Positions 35,892-46,219 of a stretch of DNA of 64,000 nucleotides are shown in pieces. Both the position numbers and the translations under genes were made by a program. The stretch is taken from positions 3,844,001-3,908,000 of the forward strand of contig NW_027475133.1 in assembly GCF_051020985.1 (NCBI RefSeq), written 5' to 3'. The notes below the pieces were generated by a model that saw only the letters and a program-made list of their open reading frames with translations, ran no database searches and was not told the origin of the DNA. This DNA comes from Nomia melanderi. Lineage: Eukaryota > Arthropoda > Insecta > Hymenoptera > Halictidae. The stretch's first letter is position 1. The number at the start of each line of letters is the position of its first letter.

Positions 35892-37116
35892 GGTACTATT
35901 ACAGATAGCGCAATAAATCAAAGTCCATTGTCTGTAGGAGGCCCTGGCGCATGAATCTGTGCAGCGGGAACGACCTCGGACCACCAGGGGCCGAGAAAAC
36001 CGCAGTCTCACGGGGCCGGACACTCAGGGTCAGGGGAAAATCCAATACATATCTGGTGATATCTCGGGTGCTATTAGAGATAGCGCAATAAACCATAGTG
36101 AATTATCTGCAGGAGGCCCTGGCGCATGAATCTGTGCATCGCGAACGACCTCGGACCACCAGGTGCCGTGAAAACCACCGTCTCATGGGGCCGGACACTC
36201 AGGGTCATTGAAAAATCCAATATATATCTGGTGATATCTCGGGTGTTATTACAGATAGCGCAATGAATCAAACTGCATTGTCTGTAAGAGAGCCCGCCGC
36301 ATGAATCTGTGCAGCCGGAACAACCTCGCACCACCAGGGGCCGAGAAAACCGCAGTCTCATGGGGCCGGACAGTCAGGGCCAGGGGAAAATCCAATATAT
36401 ATCTAGTGATATCTCGGGTGCTATTAGAGATAGCGCAATAAACCAAAGTGAATTATCTGGAAGAGGCCCTGGCGCATGAATCTGTGCAGCGGGAACGACC
36501 TCGGACCACCAGGGGCCGAGACAACCACCGTCTCATGGGGCCGGACACTCAGGGTCAGGGGAAAATCCAATATAAATCTGGTGATATCTCGGCTGCTATT
36601 ACAGATAGCGCAATAAATCAAAGTGGATTGTCTGCAGGAAGCCCTGGCGCATGATTCTGTGCAGCGGGAACGACCTGGGACCACCAGGGGCCGAGGAAAT
36701 CACCGTCCCGTGGGGCCGGACACTCAGGGTCGGGGAAAAATCCAATATATATCTGGTGATATCTCGCGTGCTAGTAGAGATAGCGCAATAAACCAAAGTG
36801 CATTGTCTGCAGGAGGCCCTGGCGCATGAATCTGTGCGGCGGGAACGACCTCTGAACACCAGGGGCCGAGAAAACCACCGTCACATGGGGCCGGACACTC
36901 AGGGTCAGGGGAAAATCCAATGTGTATCTGGTGATTTCTCGGGTGCTATTAGAGATAGCGCAATAAACCAAAGTGAATTACCTGCAGGAGGCCCTGGCGC
37001 ATGCATCTGTGCAGCGGGAACGACGTCGGACCACCAGGGGCCGAGAAAACAACCGTCTCATTGGGCCGGACACTGAGGGTCAGGGGAAAATCCAATATAT
37101 ATCTGGTGATATCTCG
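35892..37116 (+). repeat. 8-monomer unit, copy 2, contracted to seven monomers
   Basis: This matches copy 1 at +1400 for the first three monomers and at +1225 after the fused monomer 36417-36591. That monomer has the left part of 35017-35191 (TCTGGAAGAGG here, TCTGAAAGAGG there) and the right end of 35192-35366 (AATATAAATCTGG). Confidence 0.85.
36417..36591 (+). repeat. Fused monomer in the contracted copy
   Basis: Left half from the GAAGAGG monomer; AT tract (TATAAATC) from the next monomer. The exchange lies between about bases 125 and 157, within the GGGGCCGGACACTCAGGG stretch that the parents share. Confidence 0.8.
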
Positions 37117-37290
37117 GGTGCTATTAGAGATAGCGCAATAAACCAAAGTGAATTATCTGCAGGAGGCCCTGGCGCATGAATCTGTACAGCAGGAAGACCT
37201 CGGACCACCAGGGGCCGAGAAAACCACCGTCTCATGGGGCCGGACATTCAGGTTCAGGGAAAAATACAATATATATCTGGTGATATCTCG
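37117..37290 (+). repeat. 174-bp monomer (one base lost in core)
   Basis: The core reads CAGCAGGAAGACCTCGG where others have GGAACGACCTCGG, so a C is lost with its CpG. The homologous monomer at 56377-56551 reads CAGCAGGAACGACC and is full length, so the deletion is recent and private to this copy. Confidence 0.92.
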
Positions 37291-37465
37291 GGTGCTATTA
37301 CAGATAGCGCAATAAATCAAAGTGCATTGTCTGTAAGAGGCCCTGGGGCATGAATCTGGCCAGCGGGAACGACCTCGGACCACCAGGGGCCGAGAAATCC
37401 ACCGTCTCAGGGGGCCGGACACTCAGGGTCAGGGGAAAAGCCAATATATATCTGGTGATATCTCG

Positions 37466-38515
37466 GGTGCTATTAGAGATAGCGCAATAAACCAAAGTGA
37501 ATTATCTGCAGGAGGCACTGGCGCATGCATCTGTGCAGCGGGAGCGACCTCAGAGCACAAGGGGCCGAGAAAACCACCGTCTCATGGGGCCGGAAACTCA
37601 GGGTCAGGGAAAAATCCGATATATATCTGGTGATATCTCGGGTGCTATTACAGATAGCCCAGTAAATCAAAGTGCATTGTCTGTAAGCTGCCCTGGCGCA
37701 TGAATATGGGCAGCGGGAACGACCTCGGATCACCAGGGGCCGAGAAAACCACCGTCTCATGGGGCCGGACACTCAGGGTCAGGGAAAAATCCAATATATA
37801 TCTGGTGATATCTTGGGTGCTATTACAGATAGCGCAATAAACCAAAGTGAATTATCTGCAGGAGGCCCTGGCGCATGCATCTGTGCAGCGGGAACGACCT
37901 CAGACCACCAGGGGCCGAGAAAACCACCGTCTCATGGGGCCGGAAACTCAGCGTCAGGGAAAAATCCGATATATATCTGGTGATATCTCGGGTGCTATTA
38001 CAGATAGCCCAATAAATCAAAGTGCATTGTCTGTAAGCTGCCCTGGCGCATGAATATGGGCAGCGGGAACGACCTCGGACCACCAGGGGCCGAGAAAACC
38101 ACCGTCACATGGGGCCGGACACTCAGGGTCAGGGAAAAATCCAATATATATCTGGTGATATCTTGGGTGCTATTACAGATAGCGCAATAAACCAAAGTGA
38201 ATTATCTGCAGGAGGCCCTGGCGCATGCATCTGTGCAGCGGGAACGACCTCAGACCACCAGGGGCCGAGAAAACCACCGTCTCATGGGGCCGGAAACTCA
38301 GCGTCAGGGAAAAATCCGATATATATCTGGTGATATCTCGGGTGCTATTACAGATAGCCCAATAAATCAAAGTGCATTGTCTGTAAGCTGCCCTGGCGCA
38401 TGAATATGGGCAGCGGGAACGACCTCGGACCACCAGGGGCCGAGAAAACCACCGTCACATGGGGCCGGACACTCAGGGTCAGGGGAAAATCCAATATATA
38501 TCTGTTGATATCTCG
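37466..38515 (+). repeat. Dimer HOR, 350 bp x 3
   Basis: Dimers at 37466-37815, 37816-38165 and 38166-38515. Each pairs a type C monomer (CATGCATC, CCTCAGACC in copies 2 and 3, CCGGAAACTCAG, AATCCGATATA) with an A monomer (GATAGCCCAATAAATC, GTAAGCTGCC, GAATATGGGCAGC). Copies 2 and 3 look almost identical and share GCGTCAGGG. Copy 1 differs more (GAGCGACCTCAGAGCAC, GCCCAGTAAATC). Confidence 0.9.
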
Positions 38516-40447
38516 GGTACTATTACAGATAGCGCAATAAATCAGAGTCCATTGTCTGTAGGAGGCCCTGGCGCATGAATCTGTGCAGCGGGAACGACCT
38601 CGGACCACCAGGGGCCGAGACAACAACCGTCTCATGGGGCCGGACACTCAGGGTCAGGAGAAAATCCAATATATATCTGGTGATATCTCGGGTGCTATTA
38701 CAGATAGCGCAATAAACCAAAGTGCATTGTCTGCAGGAGGCCCTTGCGAATGAATCTGTTCAGCGGGAACGACCTCGGATCACCAGGGGCCGAGAAAACC
38801 ACCGACACATGGGGCCGGACACTCAGGGTCAGGGAAAAATCCAATATATATCTGGTGATATCTCGGGTGCTATTAGAGATAGCGCGATAAACCAAAGTGT
38901 ATTATCTGCAAGAGGCCCTGGCGCATGCATCTGTGCAGCGGGAACGACCTCGGACCACCAGGGGCCGAGAAAACTAAAGTCTCATGGGGCCGGACACTCA
39001 GGGTCTGGGGAAAATCCATTATATATCTGGTGATATGTCGGGAGCTATTACAGATAGCGCAATAAATCAAAGTTCATTGTCTGGAGGAGGCCCTGGCGCA
39101 TGAATCTGTGCAGCGGGAACGACCTCGGTCCACCAGGGGCCGAGAAAACCACCGTCTCATGGGGCTGGACACTCAGGGTGAGGGTAATATCCAATATATA
39201 TCTGGTGATATCTCGGGTGCTATTGCAGATAGCGCAATAAATCAAAGTGCATTATCTGCAGGAGGCCCTGGCGCATGAACCTGTGCAGCGGCAACGACCT
39301 CGGACCGCCAGGGGCCGAGAAAACCACAGTCTCATGGGGACGGGCACTCAGGGTCTGGGGAAAATCCAATATGTATCTGCTGATATCTCGGGTGCTATTA
39401 GAGATAGCGTAACAAATCAAAGTGCATTGTCTGCAGGAGGCCCTTGCGAATGAATCTGTTCAGCGGGAACGACCTCGGATCACCAGGGGCTGAGAAAACG
39501 AGCGTCTCATGGGGCCGGACATTCAGGGTCAGTGAAAAATCCAATATATATCTGGTGATATCTCGGCTGCTATTACAGATAGCGGAATAAATCAAAGCGC
39601 ATTGTCTGTAGGAGGCCCTGGCGCATGAATCTGTGCAGCGGGAACGACCTGGGACCACCAGGGGCCGAGAAAACCACAGTCTCATGGGACCGGACTCTCA
39701 CGGTCAGGGTAAAATCCAATATATATCTGGTGATATCTCGGGTGCTATTACAGATAGCGCAATAAATCAAAGTGCATTGTCTGTAGGAGGCCCTGGCGCA
39801 TGAATCTGTGCAGCGGGAACGACCTCGGATCACCAGGGGCCGAGAAAACCACCGTCTCATGGGGCCGGGCACTCAGGGTCTGGGGAAAATCCAATATATA
39901 TCTGGTGATATCTCGGGTGCTATTAGAGATAGCGTAATAAACCAAAGTGCATTGTCTGTAGGAGGCCCTGGCGCATGAATCTGTGCAGCGGGAACGACCT
40001 CGGACCACCAGGGTCCGAAAAAACCACAGTCTCATGGGGCCGGACTCTCACGGTCAGGGTAAAATCCAATATATATCTGGTGATATCTCGGGTGCTATTA
40101 GAGATAGCGCAATAAATCAAAGTGCATTGTCTGTAGGATGCCCTGGCGCATGAATCTGTGCTGCGGGAACGACCTCGGAACACCAGGGGCCGAGAAAACC
40201 ACCGTCTCATGGGGCAGGACACTCAGGGTCAGTGAAAAATCCAATATATATCTGCTGATATCTCGGGTGCTGTTACAGATAGCGCAATAAATCAAAGTGC
40301 ATTGTCTGTAGGAGACCCTGGCGCATGAACCTGTGAAGCGGGAACGTTCTCGGACCTCCAGGGACCGAGAAAACCACAGTCTCATGGGGCCGGACACTCA
40401 AGGTCAGGGGAAAATCCAATATATATGTGGTGATATCTCGGGTGCTA
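38516..40447 (+). repeat. Mosaic segment, with H9 m5, m2, m3 out of order
   Basis: 38,691-38,865 resembles m5 (CCCTTGCGAATG, GACACATGG). It is followed directly by m2 (38,866-39,040) and m3 (39,041-39,215) without an anchor, and then by pieces with m4, m6 and m7 marks (CAGCGGCAACG, GGGACGGGCACTC with ATGTATCTGCTG, GCGTAACAAATC). 39,388-39,562 is a m7/m5 hybrid. 40,266-40,615 matches 31,338-31,687 at +8928. Confidence 0.78.
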
Positions 40448-41665
40448 TTACAGATAGCGCAATAAATCAAAGTGCATTGTCTGTAGGAGACCCTGGCGCA
40501 TGAACCTGTCCAGCGGGAACGACCTCGGACCACCAGGGGCCGAGAAAACCACCGTCTCATGGGGCCGGACACTCTGGGTCAGCGAAAAATCCAATATATA
40601 TCTGGTGATATCTCGGGTGCTATTACAGATAGCGCAATAAATCAAAGTGCATTGTCTGTAGGAGGCCCTGGCGCATGACTCTGTGCAGCGGGAACGACCT
40701 CGGACCACCAGGGTCCGAGAAAACTACAGTCTCATGCGGCCGGACACTCAGGGTCTGGGGAAAATCCAATATATATCTGGTGATATCTCGGGTCCTATTA
40801 CAGATAGCGAAATAAATCAAAGTGCATTGTCTGTAGGAGGCCCTGGCGCATGAATCTGTGCAGCGGGAACGACCTCGGACCACCAGGGGCCGAGGAAACC
40901 ACAGTCTCATGGGGCCGGATACTCAGGGACAGGGAAAAATCCAATATATATTTGGTGATATCTTGGGTGCTATTAGATATAGCGCAATAAACCAAAGTGA
41001 ATTATCTGCAGGAGGCCCTGGCGCATGAATCTGTGCAACGGGGACGACCTCGGACCACCAGGGGCCGAGACAACAACCGTCTCATGGGGCCGGACACTCA
41101 GGGTCAGGGAAAAATCCAATATATATCTGGTGATATCTCGGGTTATATTACAGATAGCACAATAAATCAAAGTGCATTGTCTGTAGGAGGCCCTGGCGCA
41201 TGAATCTGTGCAGAGGGAACGATTTCGGACCACCAGGGGCCGAGACAACAACCGTCTCATGGGGCCGGACACTCAGGGTCAGGGAAAAATCCAATATATA
41301 TCTGGTGATATCTCGGGTTATATTACAGATAGCACAATAAATCAAAGTGCATTGTCTGTAGGAGGCCCTGGCGCATGAAACTGTGCAGAGGGAACGACCT
41401 CGGACCACCAGGGGCCGAGAAAACCACCGTCTCATGGCGCCGGACACTCAGGGTCAGGGGAAAATCCAATATATATCTGGTGATATCTCGGGTGCTATTA
41501 CAGATAGCGCAATAAATCAAAGTGAATTATCTGCAGGAGGCCCTGGCGCATGAATCTGTGCAGCGGGAACGACCTCGGACCACCAGGGGCCGAGAAAACC
41601 ACAGTCTCATGGAGCCGGACACTCAGGGTCAGGAGAAAATCCAATATATATCTGGTGATATCTCG
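40448..41665 (+). repeat. Partial third copy of alpha-like monomers
   Basis: It contains the GGTCCTATTACAGATAGCGA monomer at 40,791 and the F-type pair 41,141-41,490 with CAGAGGGAACG, in the same order as alpha (701, 876-1225). An inserted CTTGGGTGCTATTAGATATAG monomer at 40,966 is otherwise typical of beta. Confidence 0.8.
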
Positions 41666-42890
41666 GGTGCTATTACAGATAGCGCAATAAACCAAAGTGC
41701 ATTGTCTGCAGGAGGCCCTTGCGAATGAATCTGTTCAGCGGGAACGACCTCGGATCACCAGGGGCCGAGAAAACCACCGACACATGGGGCCGGACACTCA
41801 GGGTCGAGGAAAAATCCAATATATATCTGGTGATATCTCGGGTGCTATTAGAGATAGCGCGATAAATCAATGTGAATTATCTGCAGGAGGCCCTGGCGCA
41901 TGCATCTGTGCAGCGGGAACGACCTCGGACCACCAGGGGCCGAGAAAACCACCGTCTCATGGGGCCGGACACTCAGGGTCGAGGAAAAATCCAATATATA
42001 TCTGGTGATATCTCGGGTGCTATTACAGATAGCGCGATAAATCAAAGTGCATTGTCTGTAGGAGGCACTGGCGAATGAGTCTGTGCAGCAGGAACGACCT
42101 CGAACCACCAGGGGCCGAGAAAATTACAGATATTCGGAATCCGTCACCCAAGGTCATGTGAAAATCCAGCATATATCTGGTGATATTTCGGGTGCTATTA
42201 TAGATAGCGCAATAAACCAAAGTGAATTATCTGCAGTAGGCCCTGGCGCATGCATCTGTGCAGCGGGAACGACCTCGGACAACCAGGGGCCGAGAAAGCC
42301 TCAGACTCATGGGGCTGGACACTCACGGTTAGGGAAAAATCCAATATATATCTGGTGATATCTCGGGTGCTATTACAGATAGTACAATAAATCAAAGTGC
42401 ACTGTCTGTAGGAGGCCCTGGCGCATGAATCTCTGCAGCGGGAACGACCTCGGACCACCAGGGGCCGAGAAAACCACCGTCTCATGGGGACGGACACTCA
42501 GGGTCTGGCGAAAATCCACTATATATCTGGTGATATCTCGGGTGCTATTAGAGATAGCGCAATAAACCAAAGTGAATTATCTGCAGGAGGCCCTGGCGCA
42601 TGAATCTGCGCAGCGGGAACGACCTCGGACCACCAGGGGCCGAGAAAACCACAGTCTCATGGAGCCGGACACTCAGGGTCAGGGGAAAATCCAATATATA
42701 TCTGGTGATATCTCGGGTGCTATTACAGATAGCGCAATAAATCAAAGTGAATTATCTGCAGGAGGCCCTGGCGCATGAATCTGTGCAGCGGGAACGACCT
42801 CGGACCACCAGGGGCCGAGAAAACCACAGTCACATGGGGCCGGTCACTCAGGGTCAGGGGAAAATCCAATATATATCTGGTGATATCTCG
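41666..42890 (+). repeat. H9 fragment m5-m9 without m1-m4, then flanking monomers
   Basis: m5 (41,666-41,840), a shortened m6/m7 hybrid (41,841-42,015), m8 as D1 (42,016-42,190) and m9 (42,191-42,365), followed by TAGTACAATAAATC and B monomers leading into anchor 8. The series 42,016-42,740 recurs at 52,174-52,898 (+10,158). Confidence 0.82.
42016..42190 (+). repeat. Type D1 monomer; block 42124-42170
   Basis: Standard D1 left half (GGCACTGGCGAATGAGTC, CAGCAGG) and GATATTTCGG end. Unusually, it is not preceded by a full m7 but by an m6/m7 hybrid with GGTCGAGG. Confidence 0.9.
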
Positions 42891-43067
42891 GGTGCTATTA
42901 GATACAGCGCAATAAACCAAATTGAATTATCTGCAGGAGGCCCTGGCGCATGAATCTGGGCAGCGGGAACGACCTCGGACCACCAGGGGCCGAGAAAACC
43001 ACAGTCTAGTGGGGCCGGACACTCAGGGTCAGGGGAAAATCCAATATATATATCAGGTGATATCTCG
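42891..43067 (+). repeat. 177-bp anchor monomer 8
   Basis: The extra-TA tract begins at 43043 in the ATCAGGTG context, with AAATTGAATTATC in the left half as in anchors 2-4. Confidence 0.9.
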
Positions 43068-44117
43068 GGTGCTATTAGATACAGCGCAATAAACCAAAGT
43101 GTATTATCTGCAAGAGGCCCTGGCGCATGCATCTGTGCAGCGGGAACGACCTCGGACCACCAGGGGCCGAGAAAACTAAAGTCTCATGGGGCCGGACACT
43201 CAGGGTCTGGGGAAAATCCATTATATATCTGGTGATATGTCGGGAGCTATTACAGATAGCGCAATAAATCAAAGTTCATTGTCTGGAGGAGGCCCTGGCG
43301 CATGAATCTGTGCAGCGGGAACGACCTCGGTCCACCAGGGGCCGAGAAAACCACCGTCTCATGGGGCTGGACACTCAGGGTGAGGGTAATATCCAATATA
43401 TATCTGGTGATATCTCGGGTGCTATTACAGATAGCGCAATAAATCAAAGTGCATTGTCTGTAGGAGGCCCTGGCGCATGAACCTGTGCAGCGGCAACGAC
43501 CTCGGACCGCCAGGGGCCGAGAAAACCACAGTCTCATGGGGCCGGACACTCTGGGTCAGGGGAAAATCCAATATATATCTGGTGATATCTCGGGTGCTAT
43601 TACAGATAGCGCAATAAATCAAAGTGCATTGTCTGCAGGAGGCCCTTGCGAATGAATCTGTTCAGCGGGAACGACCTCGGATCACCAGGGGCCGAGAAAA
43701 CCACCGACACATGGGGCCGGACACTCAGGGTCGAGGAAAAATCCAATATATATCTGGTGATATCTCGGGTGCTATTAGAGATAGCGCGATAAATCAAAGT
43801 GAATTATCTGCAGGAGGCCCGGGCGCATGCATCTGTGCAGCGGGAACGACCTCGGACCACCAGGGGCCGAGAAAATCACCGTCTCATGGGGACGGGCACT
43901 CAGGGTCTGGGGAAAATCCAATATGTATCTGCTGATATCTCGGGTGCTATTAGAGATAGCGTAACAAACCAAAGTGCATTGTCTGTAGGAGGCCCTGGCG
44001 CATGAATCTGTGCAGCGGGAACGACCTCTGACCACCAGGGGCCGAAAAAACCACAGTCTCATGGGGCCGGACACTCATGGTCAGGGTAAAATCCAATATA
44101 TATCTGGTGATATCTCG

Positions 44118-44292
44118 GGTGCTATTACAGATAGCGCGATAAATCAAAGTGCATTGTCTGTAGGAGGCACTGGCGAATGAGTCTGTGCAGCAGGAACGAC
44201 CTCGAACCACCAGGGGCCGAGAAAACCACCGTCTCATGGGGACGGACACTCAGGGTCTGGCGAAAATCCACTATATATCTGGTGATATCTCG
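44118..44292 (+). repeat. Hybrid monomer: D1 left half, ordinary right half
   Basis: The left half has the D1 signature GGCACTGGCGAATGAGTCTG, CAGCAGGAACG and CTCGAACC. After CCGAGAAAA it switches to CCACCGTCTC, GGGACGGACACTC and CTGGCGAAAATCCACTAT, the right half of the monomer found two places after m8 elsewhere (42,366-42,540). The D block is absent, and 350 bp have been deleted. Confidence 0.88.
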
Positions 44293-44992
44293 GGTGCTAT
44301 TAGAGATAGCGAAATAAACCAAACTGCATTGTCTGTAGGAGGCCCTGGCGCATGAATCTGTGCAGCGGGAGCGACCTCTGACCACAAGGGGCCGAGAAAA
44401 CCACCGTCTCATGGGGCCGGACACTCAGGGTCGAGGAAAAATCCAATATATATCTGGTGATATCTCGGGTGCTAATAGAGATAGCGGAATAAATCAAAGT
44501 GCATTGTCTGTAGGAGGCCCTGGCGCATGAATCTGTGCAGCGGGAACGACCTCGGACCACCAGGGGCCGAGAAAACCACAGTCTCATGGGGCCGGACACT
44601 CAGGGTCAGGGGAAAATCCAGTATATATCTGGTGATATCTCGGGTGCTATTAGAGATAGCGCAATAAGCCAAAGTGAATTATCTGCAGGAGGCCCTGGCG
44701 CATGAATCTGTGCAGCGGGAACGTCCTCGGACCTCCAGGGGCCGAGACAACCACCGTCTCAAGGGGCCGGACACTCAGGGTAAGGGTAAAATCCAATATG
44801 TATCTGGTGATATCTCGGGTGCTATTACAGATAGCGCAATAAATCAAAGTGCATTATCTGTAGGTGGCCCTGGCGCATGAATCTGTGCAGTGGGAACGAC
44901 CTCGGACCACCAGGGGCCGAGAAAACGACCGTCTCATGGGGCCGGACACTCAGGGTCAGGGGAAAATCCAATATAGATCTGGTGATATCTCG

Positions 44993-45168
44993 GGGGCTAT
45001 TAGAGATAGCGCGATAAATCAAGGTGAATTATCTGCAGGAGGCCCTGGCGCATGCATCTGTGGCAGCGGGAACGACCTCGGATCACCAGGGGCCGAGAAA
45101 ACCACCGTCTCATGGGGCCGGGCACTCAGGGTCTGGGGAAAATCCAATATATATCTGGTGATATCTCG
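44993..45168 (+). repeat. 176-bp monomer (extra G in core), copy 2
   Basis: Same CTGTGGCAGCGGG insertion as 29237-29412, preceded by the same CTCGGGGGCTATTAG start. Confidence 0.9.
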
Positions 45169-46043
45169 GGTGCTATTAGAGATAGCGTAATAAACCAAAG
45201 TGCATTGTCTGTAGGAGGCCCTGGCGCATGAATCTGTGCAGCGGGAACGACCTCGGACCACCAGGGGCCGAGACAACAACCGTCTCATGGGGCCGGACAC
45301 TCAGGGTCAGGGAAAAATCCAATATATATCTGGTGATATCTCGGGTTATATTACAGATAGCACAATAAATCAACGTGCATTGTCTGTAGGAGGCCCTGGC
45401 GCATGAATCTGAGCAGCGGGAACGACCTCGGGCCACCAGGGGCTGAGAAAACGACCGTCTCATGGGGCCGGACATTCAGGGTCAGTGAAAAATCCAATAT
45501 ATATCTGGTGATATCTCGGCTGCTATTACAGATAGCGGAATAAATCAAAGTGCATTGTCTGTAGGAGGCCCTGGCGCATGAATCTGTGCAGCGGGAACGA
45601 CCTCGGACCACCAGGGGCCGAGAAAACCACAGTCTCATGGGGCCGGACACTCAGGGTCAGGGTAAAATCCAATATGTATCTGGTGATATCTCGGGTGCTA
45701 TTACAGATAGCGCAATAAATCAAAGTGCATTATCTGTAGGTGGCCCTGTCGCATGAATCTGTGCAGCGGGAACGACCTCGGACCACCAGGGGCCGAAAAA
45801 ACCACAGTCTCATGGGGCCGGACTCTCACGGTCAGGGTAAAATCCGATATATATCTGGTGATATCTCGGGTGCTATTACAGATAGCGCAATAAATCAAAG
45901 TGCATTGTCTGTAGGAGGCCCTGGCGCATGAATCTGTGCAGTGGGAACGACCTCGGACCACCAGGGGCCGAGAAAACGACCGTCTCATGGGGCCGGACAC
46001 TCAGGGTCAGGGGAAAATCCAATATAGATCTGGTGATATCTCG

Positions 46044-46219
46044 GGTGCTATTAGAGATAGCGCGATAAATCAAGGTGAATTATCTGCAGGAGGCCCTGGC
46101 GCATGCATCTGTGGCAGCGGGAACGACCTCGGATCACCAGGGGCCGAGAAAACCACCGTCTCATGGGGCCGGGCACTCAGGGTCTGGGGAAAATCCAATA
46201 TATATCTGGTGATATCTCG
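46044..46219 (+). repeat. 176-bp monomer (extra G in core), copy 3
   Basis: Same insertion, but the start reads CTCGGGTGCTATTAG. It lies 1051 bp after copy 2, that is six monomers plus the inserted base, which indicates a local six-monomer duplication within beta-prime. Confidence 0.9.

Larger units (their letters stand above)
32388..38515 (+). repeat. Segmental block gamma
   Basis: It starts with H9 m1-m4 (32388-33089) and then switches to monomers tagged GTAAGCTGCCCTGG, GGATCTACCTCGG, TCTCTGGTGCTCTTAC and D2 blocks. About 32,740-34,660 matches 53,225-55,150 at +20,485. Downstream it contains an 8/7-monomer tandem duplication (34,492-37,116) and a three-copy dimer (37,466-38,515). Confidence 0.84.
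42891..44292 (+). repeat. H9 cassette copy 8, ending in a D1/standard hybrid
   Basis: m1-m6 are in order. m7 (43,943-44,117) has lost its CACAAGAGG half, reading CCTCTGACCACCAGG, and continues with CATGGTCAGGGTAAAA. The eighth monomer is a hybrid of m8 (left) and the second monomer after m8 (right), described separately. Confidence 0.86.
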
